In this document: in pieces, positions 54,919 to 63,869 of the stretch
Layout of the letters: each line of letters begins with the position of its first letter
Numbering within the stretch: position 1 is the first letter of the stretch
From: Giesbergeria sp.
GTDB taxonomy: Bacteria; Pseudomonadota; Gammaproteobacteria; Burkholderiales; Burkholderiaceae_C
Length of the DNA: 64,000 bases
Assembly: GCA_017985015.1 (NCBI GenBank)
Contig: JAGNYI010000003.1
Span: 66,365 to 130,364, forward strand
Reading direction: 5' to 3'
Position numbers and translations under genes: made by a program
Notes under the pieces: model-generated
Database searches by the model: none
Told to the model about the DNA's origin: nothing
What the model saw: the letters and a program-made list of their open reading frames with translations, nothing else

Positions 54919-55949
54919 GCCGGAAGTCCTTCGGTCTCCATGGCAGGGCGCCAGGCGCCCCGCACTGCTGCGCCATTGCAGCGTGCCCGGTGCAGCAGCG
55001 CGTTCTGCGCAGCGACACGGTTGGAATCGCTGCCGGCCCACAGGCCGAGCGCCGGTTGCTGCAGCGCTCGCCCGAACGAGAAGGTAAGGGGCCAGGGCAA
55101 GCTGGTTTGCTGGTGCATGGCATTCAAGCGTGCCGTTGCCAGTGCGGCCGGTTGGCCACCGGACAGGAATGCGATGCCCGCAACGGCGGCCGGCACGGCG
55201 CGCCGCAGGCAGCTCAGCGTAGCATCGGCAACTGCGTCCAATGAGGCCGGCGCGCCACAGGACAGGCCGGGCAGCACCATGTTCGGCTTGAGGACCATTC
55301 CCTCCAACGCTACCCCTTGGCGGTGGAGCTGCTCGAAGACCTGGTGCAGCACCTCGGCCGTGACCTCGCTGCACCGCGCCAGCGTGTGCCCGCCGTCCAT
55401 CAGCACCTCGGGCTCGACGATGGGCACGAGTTGTGCTTCCTGGCAGAGAGCAGCGTAGCGCGCCAGAGCGTGTGCGTTGACCAGCATGCAGGCCCGACTG
55501 GGCAAACCGTCTCCAATGGTCAGCACCGCGCGCCACTTGGCGAACTGTGCGCCCAGCGATGCATAGCGCGCGAGGCGCTCGCGCAGTCCGTCCAGGCCTT
55601 CGGTCACCTGCTCTGCTGCATGGCCTGCCAAGGTTTTCGCGCCGGCGTCCACCTTGATGCCGACCACGATACCGGCGGCGCGCAAAACATCGACGAACGG
55701 CACACCGTCGCCGGTGTTCTGCTGCAAGGTCGCATCGAACAGGATGGCACCACTGATGGCTTCGGACAGGCCGGGCGCTGTGACCAGCAACTCGCGATAG
55801 CGGCGACGGGATTCCTCCGTCTGCGCTATGCCAACTTCGGCCAGGCGCCGGTTGCAGGTGCCTACGCTCTCGTCCATCGCGAGCAGGCCCTTGCCTGGTG
55901 CCATCAGGGCCTGCGCCGTCGCGATCAACGGTGCCTGTGAAAACGTCAT
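54915..55949 (-). CDS. Fructose-bisphosphate aldolase, class I
   Basis: Schiff-base aldolase that reversibly joins DHAP with glyceraldehyde-3-phosphate, and in this family also with erythrose-4-phosphate to make sedoheptulose-1,7-bisphosphate. The 344-residue protein has D26 in [11 protein letters not shown]181 in [12 protein letters not shown], the Schiff-base lysine K221 in LKPNMVLPG, and FLSGGQ. It is the animal/plant-like class I type, which is scattered in Proteobacteria. The start at 55949 overlaps the phosphoketolase stop by four bases, so the genes are translationally coupled. Confidence 0.94.
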   Translation of the reverse strand: MTFSQAPLIATAQALMAPGKGLLAMDESVGTCNRRLAEVGIAQTEESRRRYRELLVTAPGLSEAISGAILFDATLQQNTGDGVPFVDVLRAAGIVVGIKVDAGAKTLAGHAAEQVTEGLDGLRERLARYASLGAQFAKWRAVLTIGDGLPSRACMLVNAHALARYAALCQEAQLVPIVEPEVLMDGGHTLARCSEVTAEVLHQVFEQLHRQGVALEGMVLKPNMVLPGLSCGAPASLDAVADATLSCLRRAVPAAVAGIAFLSGGQPAALATARLNAMHQQTSLPWPLTFSFGRALQQPALGLWAGSDSNRVAAQNALLHRARCNGAAVRGAWRPAMETEGLPA

Positions 55950-58336
55950 GATTCGCCTCCCTTCCAGCGCCAGTTGCGCACTTCCGGCAGATCCTGGCCA
56001 TGCTCGCGGATGTACCGGTGGTGTTCCACGAGCTTGGCCGCCAGTCGGGCCTTCAAGGCGGCGCCCGCAGCGCCAGTTTGCGGCAAGCGATCGACGGTGT
56101 CCATGACGAGGTGAAAGCGGTCCAGATCGTTCAACACCGTCATGTCGAAGGGCGTGGTGATCGTGCCTTCTTCCTTGTAGCCACGCACGTGGAGGTTGTG
56201 GTGGTTGGTGCGCCGGTAAGCCAGGCGATGGATCAGCCAGGGGTAGCCGTGAAACGCGAAGATGACAGGCTTGCCCTGCGTGAACAGCGCGTCGAAGCCC
56301 GCATCCGAGAGGCCGTGCGGATGTTCGCTCTGCGGCTGCAGCTTCATCAGGTCGACGACATTGACGACCCGGATGCGCAGGTCCGGAAGTTCTGTGCGCA
56401 GGATCTGCACGGCGGCGAGTGTTTCGAGCGTCGGCACATCGCCGCAGCAGGCCATGACCACGTCCGGATCGCCCTTGGACGCGCCTTCGGTCAACTCGTT
56501 GCCGGCCCAGTGCCAAATGCCGATACCGGCGGCGCAATGCGCCGCGGCCGCGTCCATCGCCAGCCACTGCGGCGCCGGGTGCTTGCCGGCGACCACCACG
56601 TTCACGTATTGCCGGCTGCGCAGGCAATGGTCCATCACCGACAGCAGGCAGTTGGCGTCGGGCGGCAGGTAGACGCGCACGACTTCGGCCTTCTTGTTGA
56701 CCACGTGGTCGATGAAGCCCGGGTCCTGGTGCGTGAAACCGTTGTGGTCCTGGCGCCAGACATGCGAGGCCAGCAGGTAGTTCAGCGACGCGATCTTGTG
56801 CCGCCAAGGCAGTTGTGCGCTGACCTTCAGCCACTTGGCGTGCTGGTTGAACATCGAGTCAACGATGTGGATGAAGGCCTCGTAGCAATTGAACAGGCCG
56901 TGCCGCCCGGTGAGCAGATAGCCTTCGAGCCAACCCTCGCACTGGTGCTCGCTCAGCATCTCCATCACCCGCCCCTGGGGCGCCAGCCACTGGTCGCCGG
57001 CAACGGTCGCGGCGTCCCATTGGCGGTTGGTGGCTTCGAACACGGCGGCGAGGCCATTGGAGACGGTCTCGTCGGGCCCGAAGATGCGGAAATTGCGCTC
57101 GGCGTCGTTCAGCTTGGCGACGTCGCGCAGGAATGGGCCGAGCATGCGTGTATCGCCGATGCCCGGAACGCCAGGCATAGGCACCTCGGCTGCGTATGCG
57201 CGGTAGTCGGGGAGGTGCAGGTCGCGCAGCAGCAGGCCGCCGTTGGCGTGCGGATTGGCGCCCATGCGCCGCTGCCCGCTGGGCGCCAGTGCGGCCAGCT
57301 CGGGCTGCAGGCGTCCCTGCTGGTCGAAGAGTTCTTGTGGGCGGTAGCTATTGAGCCAGTCCTCCAGAAGCTGCAAATGCCCGGGGTGATCGGCCGGGTG
57401 CAGCGGCACCTGGTGGGAACGGAAGTTGCCTTCCACCGGCTGACCGTCAACCTCCTTGGGCCCGGTCCAGCCCTTCGGGGAATTGAGCACGATCATCGGC
57501 CAGCGCGGGCGCTCAAGCTTTTCCTGCTGGCCATGCCCGCGTGCCTGGCACTGGATACGCCGGATGTCGGCCACAGCCTGATCCAGCGCCGCTGCCATCA
57601 GCGCGTGCATCGCCGCAGGCTCATGCCCTTCCACAAATATCGGCGTCCAGCCGCAGCCGCGCAGAAACTGCTCCAGCTCCTCGTGCGTGATGCGCGCCAG
57701 TACCGCCGGGTTGGCGATCTTGTACCCGTTGAGATGCAGGATCGGCAGCACCGCGCCGTCACTCACCGGGTCTAGAAATTTGTTGGAATGCCATGCGGTG
57801 GCCAGCGGCCCGGTCTCGGCCTCGCCATCGCCGACCACACAGGCGACGATCAGGTCGGGGTTGTCGAACACGGCGCCGAAGGAATGGCTGAGCGAGTAAC
57901 CCAGTTCACCGCCCTCGTGGATGGAACCCGGGCACTCGGGCGACGCGTGGCTGGGAATGCCGCCGGGAAACGAGAACTGTCTGAACAGCTTCTTCAGCCC
58001 GGCTTCGTCACGGCCGATCTCGGGGTAGACCTCGCTATAGCTGCCCTCAAGGTACGTGTTGCCGACCACGGCCGGACCGCCGTGACCAGGGCCAGACACA
58101 TAGATCATGTCCAGATCGTTCGCTTTGATGACGCGATTCAGGTGCGCATAAATGAAGTTCTGTCCGGGTGTGGTGCCCCAGTGTCCGAGCAGCATGGGTT
58201 TCACGTCGGTCAAGGCCAGCGGGCGCTTCAGTAGCGGGTTGTCCCACAGGAAGATCTGGCCAACCGACAGGAAGTTGGCAGCGCGCCAATAGGCGTCGAG
58301 GTGCTGCAGGGAGGCGCGGTCTTGTCCGTCGGTCAT
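55946..58336 (-). CDS. xfp: Xylulose-5-phosphate/fructose-6-phosphate phosphoketolase
   Basis: ThDP enzyme that cleaves Xu5P (or F6P) with phosphate to acetyl-phosphate plus GAP (or E4P). The 796-residue length is standard. Family signatures include [20 protein letters not shown] and [17 protein letters not shown], the latter being the ThDP/Mg motif. The substrate histidines lie in [11 protein letters not shown] and SGPGHGGPA. It is first of three overlapping genes (xfp, aldolase, phosphatase). No acetate kinase or phosphotransacetylase gene is nearby, so the acetyl-phosphate must be used by enzymes encoded elsewhere. A 241-bp gap upstream probably contains the promoter. Confidence 0.96.
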   Translation of the reverse strand: MTDGQDRASLQHLDAYWRAANFLSVGQIFLWDNPLLKRPLALTDVKPMLLGHWGTTPGQNFIYAHLNRVIKANDLDMIYVSGPGHGGPAVVGNTYLEGSYSEVYPEIGRDEAGLKKLFRQFSFPGGIPSHASPECPGSIHEGGELGYSLSHSFGAVFDNPDLIVACVVGDGEAETGPLATAWHSNKFLDPVSDGAVLPILHLNGYKIANPAVLARITHEELEQFLRGCGWTPIFVEGHEPAAMHALMAAALDQAVADIRRIQCQARGHGQQEKLERPRWPMIVLNSPKGWTGPKEVDGQPVEGNFRSHQVPLHPADHPGHLQLLEDWLNSYRPQELFDQQGRLQPELAALAPSGQRRMGANPHANGGLLLRDLHLPDYRAYAAEVPMPGVPGIGDTRMLGPFLRDVAKLNDAERNFRIFGPDETVSNGLAAVFEATNRQWDAATVAGDQWLAPQGRVMEMLSEHQCEGWLEGYLLTGRHGLFNCYEAFIHIVDSMFNQHAKWLKVSAQLPWRHKIASLNYLLASHVWRQDHNGFTHQDPGFIDHVVNKKAEVVRVYLPPDANCLLSVMDHCLRSRQYVNVVVAGKHPAPQWLAMDAAAAHCAAGIGIWHWAGNELTEGASKGDPDVVMACCGDVPTLETLAAVQILRTELPDLRIRVVNVVDLMKLQPQSEHPHGLSDAGFDALFTQGKPVIFAFHGYPWLIHRLAYRRTNHHNLHVRGYKEEGTITTPFDMTVLNDLDRFHLVMDTVDRLPQTGAAGAALKARLAAKLVEHHRYIREHGQDLPEVRNWRWKGGES

Positions 58337-58577
58337 GAGCCCATGCTACGCCTCGCAGGGTATCGGCGTCCGTTCGCCGCCGCACCTCAGGAAGCTTGAG
58401 GTTCTTGCGTGACACGGCGGCGCTGGAAAGAAACCGCGCTCAGCTTGCTGCCGGTCGCCACACGTCTGCCAACTGCCGGAATCGGCCAGAATCGGACCCA
58501 GCCCTTTTTCCTTTGCCAGAGCACCGCGCCACCGACACGTGAGCAGCTTGGTGATGACGTAAGCGGCTTGCCGATGG
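58337..58577. other. Upstream region of xfp, no gene seen
   Basis: A 241-bp gap between the phosphoketolase start and the end of the ABC operon. Both strands have short open frames of poor protein character. No promoter pair or terminator could be assigned with confidence. It could carry the xfp promoter. Confidence 0.5.
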
Positions 58578-59378
58578 TCAATGCATCGGCCCACCGAGCC
58601 GCTTGCTCGCGCTTGATATCGCATAGTTCACCAGGCAATAAAGCATCGCTACCACGAGGTACACGGGCACCAGCGCGTGGTAGTTGGCGATGAGCACCTT
58701 GGCGTTCTGCATGAGTTCACCGTAGGTGACGACGTAGCCGAAAGTGGTGTCCTTGACCACGATGACCAGTTGCGCGACCAGTGCCGGGACAATGTAACGA
58801 AGGGCCTGGGGGAAGACGATGAGGAAGAACACCTGGGCTTCGGTCATCCCCACGCTTCGCGCAGCATCGGTCTGGCCACGGGGAACGGCAAGCACGCCCG
58901 CGCGGTATACCTCGGCCACCACTGCAGCGGTGCTAAGGCCGACGGGCAAGGTCAACATCCAGTAGGTGCTCAGCTTGATCCCGGCCTGCGGAAGCACCAG
59001 AAAACACACATAGATGAGCAGCAGCGTCGGCGTGCCACGCAGGAACTCGATGACCGCGACGCTCGGCCAGCGCACGAGCCGCAACGGCGCCAGGCGCCCG
59101 AGCAACAGCACCAGCCCGAGGGTCAGCGCGATGGCGGCCGCCATCGCCGCCGACGCCAACGTGCCGAGCAGGCCCTTGGCCAGGAAGGCCCAGGTTGTCG
59201 GCCAGGCAAAGAATTCCCAGAACCGGGCGTCGAGCTGCCCTGCGGTATGGAACCGGAGCGCGACACCCGCAGCCAGCAGGAGCAGCATGGCTGCTGCGAT
59301 CCCGCTCACCGCCCGTGTGACGGCCTGGGCCTGGGGGCGCGGATTTCCAAACAGAATCTCTTCCAGAGGGCGGCTCAT
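58578..59378 (-). CDS. Amino-acid-type ABC transporter permease (HisM/GltK family), second
   Basis: A 266-residue inner-membrane permease of the polar amino-acid family. It has about five or six hydrophobic segments and the EAA-loop sequence RAGVLAVPRGQTDAARSVGMTEAQ that docks the ATPase. ALRYIVPALVAQLVIVVKDT is typical of HisM/GlnP permeases. The start overlaps the upstream permease stop by four bases (ATGA). The operon has the binding protein and two permeases but no ATPase gene in the window. Confidence 0.9.
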   Translation of the reverse strand: MSRPLEEILFGNPRPQAQAVTRAVSGIAAAMLLLLAAGVALRFHTAGQLDARFWEFFAWPTTWAFLAKGLLGTLASAAMAAAIALTLGLVLLLGRLAPLRLVRWPSVAVIEFLRGTPTLLLIYVCFLVLPQAGIKLSTYWMLTLPVGLSTAAVVAEVYRAGVLAVPRGQTDAARSVGMTEAQVFFLIVFPQALRYIVPALVAQLVIVVKDTTFGYVVTYGELMQNAKVLIANYHALVPVYLVVAMLYCLVNYAISSASKRLGGPMH

Positions 59379-60037
59379 CGCAGTATCCGCACCTTCTTTT
59401 CCAGGGTGGCGCCAGCCCAGGCAATGAGCAAGCCCGTCGCCACGTACATCGCAGCGGCAACCGCGAACGCGGCAATGCCAGCGGCGGAGTCTGTGGCGAT
59501 CTTGGACACGAGCGCGGTCAACTCCCGGCCGGGAAACGGCACCTGCGACGCCAGCGAGGTCGATAGCATTAATGCAATCAGCAGCGAGGTCAGCGGCTGC
59601 ACCACCGCGCGCAGCGCCTGCGGCAATACCACCGCAGTGATCACGCGCATCGGCCGCAGCCCCAAGCTGAGTGCGGCCTCCATCTGGCCGCCGCCGACGG
59701 TGTTGATGCCCGCCCGCAGGTAGTCCGCCGTGAACGCGGAGCAGACCAGCGTCAAGGTCAGGACCACGCTGGGCTCATAGTCGATCAGGACCTTGAGATC
59801 GGGCAGCGCGAACACGATGAAGATCAAGAGCGCTACGCTCGGAATGTTGCGGAAGATCTCGACGTAGACGGTCAGCACGAAGCGCAGCGGCGGCAGCGGA
59901 AGGAGCCGAAGCACCGTCACCACAATGCCCAGCAAGAAGCCGGGCACGAACGACAGCGCTGTGAGCTTCCATGTCAGCAAAAGGGCCTGCCCGAAGGCAG
60001 GCCCATAGTCGGCCAGAAGCTTGAAAACCTCGCCCAT
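59375..60037 (-). CDS. Amino-acid-type ABC transporter permease (HisQ/GltJ family), first
   Basis: A 220-residue permease with the family motif EIFRNIPSVALLIFIVFALP and the EAA-loop DYLRAGINTVGGGQMEAALSLGLRPMR. It pairs with the overlapping downstream permease to form the membrane channel. It is 16 bases after the substrate-binding protein gene, so all three are one operon. The substrate is probably an amino acid such as glutamate or a related polar solute, judged from family only. Confidence 0.9.
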   Translation of the reverse strand: MGEVFKLLADYGPAFGQALLLTWKLTALSFVPGFLLGIVVTVLRLLPLPPLRFVLTVYVEIFRNIPSVALLIFIVFALPDLKVLIDYEPSVVLTLTLVCSAFTADYLRAGINTVGGGQMEAALSLGLRPMRVITAVVLPQALRAVVQPLTSLLIALMLSTSLASQVPFPGRELTALVSKIATDSAAGIAAFAVAAAMYVATGLLIAWAGATLEKKVRILR

Positions 60038-60053
60038 CCGCTATTGAAACGGG

Positions 60054-60956
60054 TTATGGCAGGGCGGGCGGTGTCGGAACGGCTGTGCTGCCGGTGCGCT
60101 GTCCGATGGAGATCGACCAAAGCTTGGCCCAGGTGCCGTCGGCTTCCACCTTCTTGAGGAAACCATTGATGAAGGCCACGCCGTCCGAGCCCTTGGGCAG
60201 CCCGATGCCGTAGGGGTCCTGCGCACCAAAGGGCGCGCCTGCCAACTGCGCGTCGCCAGCCCCAAGGCTCAGGGCGTTGAGCAGCAGCGTGTAGTCGGTG
60301 ACGTAGGCATCCACACGTCCCTGGCGCAATCCGTCAAGGGCTTCCTGGTGCGTCTGGAACTCTTGCACAACCGCCTTGGGCGCGAACTGCGCGAGGATCG
60401 CGGGCCCCGTGGAGCCCGCCTGCGTGGCAACCTTCTTGCCGCCCAGATCGTTGTACGACTGGATCGCCTTGTTGTTCGCCTTGACCAGCACCCCGGCCTG
60501 CGAGGTGTAGTAGGGGCCGGCGAACGAGATCTTCTCGGCGCGGGCGGGGGTGATGGAGTAGGTGGCGAGCACCATGTCCGCCTGGTCGTTGATGAGCACC
60601 TGTTCGCGCGTAGACGAGGTCACCTGCGTGAACTGGACTTTGGCCCCATCGCCCAGGATGTAGCGCGTGATGAGCTGGGCCAGACCGGCGTCGAAGCCGC
60701 GCATCTTGCCGTCCTTCTCGTTGAGCAGCGAGAACAGATTCGAGGTTTGTGTGCCGCCCAGGCGCAGCGCGCCGGCCTGCTTGATCTTGCTGGCCCAGGT
60801 GCTCGAAGCGATGGTCGCAGCGTCGGCGACGGGGCCCTGCGCGACCAGCGCGTCAAACGCCGCTGTATTGATGGGCTTGCCCTGTGCGAAAAGCGGCGCA
60901 CCGGTCACGATCGCCAGTACCACCACGGTGGATTTCAGAATGGATTGGATCGACAT
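60054..60956 (-). CDS. ABC transporter substrate-binding protein, family 3
   Basis: A 300-residue periplasmic solute receptor. The signal peptide MSIQSILKSTVVVLAIVTGA ends near FAQG (about residue 26). The mature protein has DGKMRGFDAGLAQLI and DMVLATYSITPARAEKISFAGPY, hallmarks of the HisJ/GlnH-type family. The start at ATG 60956 has a good AAGAGGA site; the longer frame upstream is AT-rich leader. The IS66 element ends 160 bp upstream and its transposase genes point towards this operon, so IS-driven or readthrough expression is possible. Confidence 0.92.
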   Translation of the reverse strand: MSIQSILKSTVVVLAIVTGAPLFAQGKPINTAAFDALVAQGPVADAATIASSTWASKIKQAGALRLGGTQTSNLFSLLNEKDGKMRGFDAGLAQLITRYILGDGAKVQFTQVTSSTREQVLINDQADMVLATYSITPARAEKISFAGPYYTSQAGVLVKANNKAIQSYNDLGGKKVATQAGSTGPAILAQFAPKAVVQEFQTHQEALDGLRQGRVDAYVTDYTLLLNALSLGAGDAQLAGAPFGAQDPYGIGLPKGSDGVAFINGFLKKVEADGTWAKLWSISIGQRTGSTAVPTPPALP

Positions 60957-61108
60957 GCATTCCTCTTGGATGGTGTGTGACATAAACCAATATATAGCAG
61001 TTATGGAATACGCGGAGGACTCGTCCGGTTCGTCCACCGTTGCCCACGCAATGCAACGATGGTGCCGATCATGGGCGCCAAAATGCCCCACAGTCATTCC
61101 ACAGGGAC

Positions 61109-61116
61109 GCTCTTGG
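61109..61116. repeat. IS66 target-site duplication, left copy
   Basis: GCTCTTGG, identical to 63598-63605 on the other side of the IS, marking a single transposition event that has not been followed by rearrangement. Confidence 0.93.
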
Positions 61117-61168
61117 GTAAGCGCACGGCGAACCCATGTTGACCGCTGCCAGCGGTCATGGCTGATGC

Positions 61169-62746
61169 TCAGATGGGGGCGGGCTGCCAGCGATGGGGCA
61201 GTAATTCCTGCACCCGGCTGGCCCTGTGCGTAGGCAACCGTGTGAGCACGTCCTTCAGATACGCATACGGGTCGTGCCCATTCATGCGCGCCGACTGCAC
61301 CAGGCTCATCACCGCCGCCGCACGTTGGCCCGCGCGCAAGCTGCCAGCGAACAGCCAGTTATTTCTGCCAATGGCAATGGGCCGGATCTGGTTCTCGATC
61401 CAGTTGTTGTCCACGGGCAGTTGCCCGTCATCTGCGAAGCGCGCCAGCGCCACCAAACGCCGCAGGCTGTAATCCAGGGTTTTGGCAGTTGCTGAGCTGT
61501 CCGGGAGCTTGTGCCGCTGCAATGTCATCCACTGGTGCAGCGCATCGAGCACGGGCTTGGTGTGCTGCTGGCGGATGGCTTTGCGTTGCTGGACGTTCAG
61601 ATCCTTGACCTCCCGCTCGATCTCGTAGACCTTGGCGAACTGCTCCAGTGCGAACCCGGCGATCTGGCTCTTGTTGGCCGCGTGCAGGTCAAAGAATTTG
61701 CGCCGCGCGTGAGCGAGACAACCGACTTCCGTCATGCCTTGCGCAAACCCCGCCTTGTAGCCACTGAAGTCATCGCACACCAGGCTGCCCTGCCAATCGC
61801 CAAGGAAGCGCCTAGCGTGCTCGCCTGCCCTGGACTCGCAGAAGTCGTAAACCACCGCCAACATGCCTTCGAAGGCCCCAGGCGCGTAGGCCCACAGGTA
61901 GGCGCGGTGCGTTGTTCCCTTGCCAGGCTTGAGCATTTGCACCGGCGTCTCGTCAGCGTGCAGTACGCGGTGGGTGAGTATTTCGGCTTTGAGCGCATCG
62001 ACCAGTGGCTGCAGCCGCACGCCGCAGGTGCCTACCCATTGCGCGAGGGTAGAGCGAGGGATAGCCAGACCGGCGCGTGCAAAGATGGTTTCCTGACGGT
62101 ACAGCGGCAGATGGTCGGCGTACTTGGCCACCAGCACCTGGGCCAACAGACCCGTGGTGGGGATGCCTTTGTCGATCACATGCGCTTCGACCGGCGCCTG
62201 GGTGATGGTTTCGCACTTGGCGCAGGCCCACTTGCCACGGATGTGGCGCTCCACCGTGAACACGCCGGGCACATAGTCGAGCTTCTCGGCCACGTCTTCA
62301 CCGATGCGTTTCATCTGGCAACCACAGTGGCAAGTGGTCGACTCGGGTTCGTGGCGAATCTCACGGCGCGGGAGGTTGGCCGGCAGTGGCTGGCGTTTGG
62401 GCTGTTGTTTGGCCTCGGGCGCAGCAGCCGGTGGCTGGAATTGTTCAATCTCCAGGGAGACAGCCGCTAGGTCGGCCTCGATCTCGTCTTCGAGCAGGCT
62501 GCGCTGCTCGGCGTTGAAGCGCTCGGACTGGGCGGCAAACTTCATGCGCTTCAAGAGCGCGTTCTCGTGCGTGAGCTTGGCGCACAGCGCCTGGCTGTGC
62601 TTGAGTTCGGTCTGGTGGCGGGCGATTTGCGCATCCTTGGCGCTCACGTGGCCCATGAGGCTGGCGAGCATCTCGCGCAGTTGTTCTGCGCTGAGATCGT
62701 TCAAGGATTGTTGCTGCACCAGCATGGCAAGCAGTGTGCCAAGCAA
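61169..62746 (-). CDS. tnpC: IS66 transposase TnpC
   Basis: A 525-residue DDE transposase of the IS66 family. It has an N-terminal leucine-zipper-like helix (LRE...LKHSQALCAKLTHEN), a zinc-binding region (STTCHCGCQM and CAKCETI), and a catalytic core with HADETPVQMLKPGKG (Asp), VCDDFSGYKAGF (Asp) and LVDNNWIENQIRPIAIGR (Glu), followed by WLFAGSLRAGQRAAAVMS. The start may be 62746 or the nearby MLVQQQSLND (62725). It appears full length and intact. Confidence 0.95.
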   Translation of the reverse strand: MLGTLLAMLVQQQSLNDLSAEQLREMLASLMGHVSAKDAQIARHQTELKHSQALCAKLTHENALLKRMKFAAQSERFNAEQRSLLEDEIEADLAAVSLEIEQFQPPAAAPEAKQQPKRQPLPANLPRREIRHEPESTTCHCGCQMKRIGEDVAEKLDYVPGVFTVERHIRGKWACAKCETITQAPVEAHVIDKGIPTTGLLAQVLVAKYADHLPLYRQETIFARAGLAIPRSTLAQWVGTCGVRLQPLVDALKAEILTHRVLHADETPVQMLKPGKGTTHRAYLWAYAPGAFEGMLAVVYDFCESRAGEHARRFLGDWQGSLVCDDFSGYKAGFAQGMTEVGCLAHARRKFFDLHAANKSQIAGFALEQFAKVYEIEREVKDLNVQQRKAIRQQHTKPVLDALHQWMTLQRHKLPDSSATAKTLDYSLRRLVALARFADDGQLPVDNNWIENQIRPIAIGRNNWLFAGSLRAGQRAAAVMSLVQSARMNGHDPYAYLKDVLTRLPTHRASRVQELLPHRWQPAPI

Positions 62747-62808
62747 GCCCCTTTGCTGCCATGCGCAGATTCACGGATTGCGCGCTTAGCGGGAGGCCCG
62801 CACAGACT

Positions 62809-63141
62809 TCAAACCATGGTGATGATGCCCGCATCTCCCATGCGCTGCCAGGGCAGGCCAAGCACCAGGGCGTCGAGTTGGGAGTGCTCCAGGCTCCAAT
62901 TGGCACCGCCGGCTGCGGGCCAGATGAACTTGCCTTGGTGCAAGCGCCGAGCCGCCAGCCAGATGCCGATGCCGTCGTGCACGAGGATCTTGATGCGGTT
63001 GGCGCGTTTGTTGGCGAATAGATAGGCATGGTGGGGGTGGGCGGCGCCGAAGACGGCGATCACCCGGGCCAAGGCCGTGTCGGTGCCGGCGCGCATGTCC
63101 AGTGGGGCGGTGGCCAGCCAGGCGGCGTCGATACGGATCAC
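62809..63141 (-). CDS. tnpB: IS66 accessory protein TnpB
   Basis: A 110-residue IS66 Orf2 protein, required for transposition but without a known catalytic role. Typical strings are DMRAGTDTALARVIAVFG, HHAYLFANKRANRIKILVHDG and IWLAARRLHQGKFIWP. It starts at GTG 63141, which overlaps the tnpA stop in a GTGA arrangement. Translational coupling of this kind is the rule for IS66. Confidence 0.93.
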   Translation of the reverse strand: MIRIDAAWLATAPLDMRAGTDTALARVIAVFGAAHPHHAYLFANKRANRIKILVHDGIGIWLAARRLHQGKFIWPAAGGANWSLEHSQLDALVLGLPWQRMGDAGIITMV

Positions 63142-63548
63142 TTGAGCCACTCGCGCAGCCAAGCGGCACATGACGCGGCGTCTTCAAGCGGCCAGATCAC
63201 AGTGACCGTGCCGGCACTGCGCCGGACCTCCACACGGATGTCGCATGATGGATTCGCTGGCTTGGACGCAGGAGCCGGTGCAGGTTGTTGCACAGCAGCG
63301 GGCTTCAGGGCCAGGGCCATGAACTCGTTGCGGGCCGCAGGCATCCGTTGCGCAATCTGCTCACGCAGCCATCGATGAACGATGTTGGCGTTGATGCCAT
63401 GGGCCAGGGCTACGCCAGCAACGGAGGCTCCTCTGACCTGGCATTGCGCCACGACCTGACCCTTGAGTTCTAGGCTGTAGTAACGCCGCTTGGGACGTTG
63501 GGCGATCGCCTCGCTCGCCATGGTGTGCATGATCTCCATCGTGCACAC
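63138..63548 (-). CDS. tnpA: IS66 accessory protein TnpA
   Basis: A 136-residue IS66 Orf1 protein with an N-terminal HTH (YYSLELKGQVVAQCQVRGAS, then VALAHGINANIVHRWLRE) like the IS3/IS66 OrfA DNA-binding domains. The C-terminal region is Pro/Ala-rich and then has RVEVRRSAGTVTVIWP. Possible start codons are 63548 and MEIMHTM at 63539. It precedes tnpB with an overlapping stop and start. Confidence 0.92.
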   Translation of the reverse strand: MCTMEIMHTMASEAIAQRPKRRYYSLELKGQVVAQCQVRGASVAGVALAHGINANIVHRWLREQIAQRMPAARNEFMALALKPAAVQQPAPAPASKPANPSCDIRVEVRRSAGTVTVIWPLEDAASCAAWLREWLK

Positions 63549-63597
63549 GATGCATGTTCAACGAGATTGTCTCAAGATGGGATCACCGGCCGCTTAC

Positions 63598-63605
63598 GCT
63601 CTTGG
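63598..63605. repeat. IS66 target-site duplication, right copy
   Basis: GCTCTTGG, direct repeat of 61109-61116. Confidence 0.93.
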
Positions 63606-63869
63606 CGAGATTGCGCGGTTTGTAGCTGCGGCACGGCCAGAAACTGGCGCGCCTACAACGTCGGCGCTGAGCTGTTTTTGCCATTAAAGTCTGAGACAAG
63701 CTCCCCAGGGGGAGCGACGCGCGAACCAGAGAAATTCAGCGGTGCACGTCTTGGACATTTGCCGACTCCCGAGAGGAAACTGAGCCGGGAGCGCACTCAT
63801 GTCTGGGACAACGCAGTTGAGACGACTGGCTCTCACATCTTGTCTTGTGGGTGCCGAGATCTTCAAGCT
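63606..63869. other. Gap between IS66 and the edge transposase
   Basis: No credible gene. On the minus strand TGTCTCAGACTTTAA and TGTCCCAGACATGAG occur about 110 bp apart (near 63681-63695 and 63797-63811), resembling a terminal repeat of the neighbouring IS and possibly marking its end. Otherwise nothing is recognised. Confidence 0.5.

Larger units (their letters stand above)
61117..63597 (-). mobile_element. Complete IS66-family insertion sequence (2481 bp)
   Basis: The ends are GTAAGCGCACGGCGAACCC at 61117 and, read from 63597, GTAAGCGGCCGGTGATCCC, the GTAAGCG ends typical of IS66. The 8-bp target duplication GCTCTTGG is present at 61109-61116 and 63598-63605. It encodes the three IS66 genes tnpA, tnpB and tnpC in normal order on the minus strand, all intact in reading frame. 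Confidence 0.95.

Noticed and set aside
56000-57775. A 591-codon plus-strand frame opposite xfp
   Set aside because: Antisense shadow of the phosphoketolase gene; no domain, and codon use is the mirror of the real gene.
58337-58577. Frames of about 80-95 codons in the gap before xfp
   Set aside because: Compositionally poor, on both strands, and unsupported by start signals; left as an unannotated upstream region.
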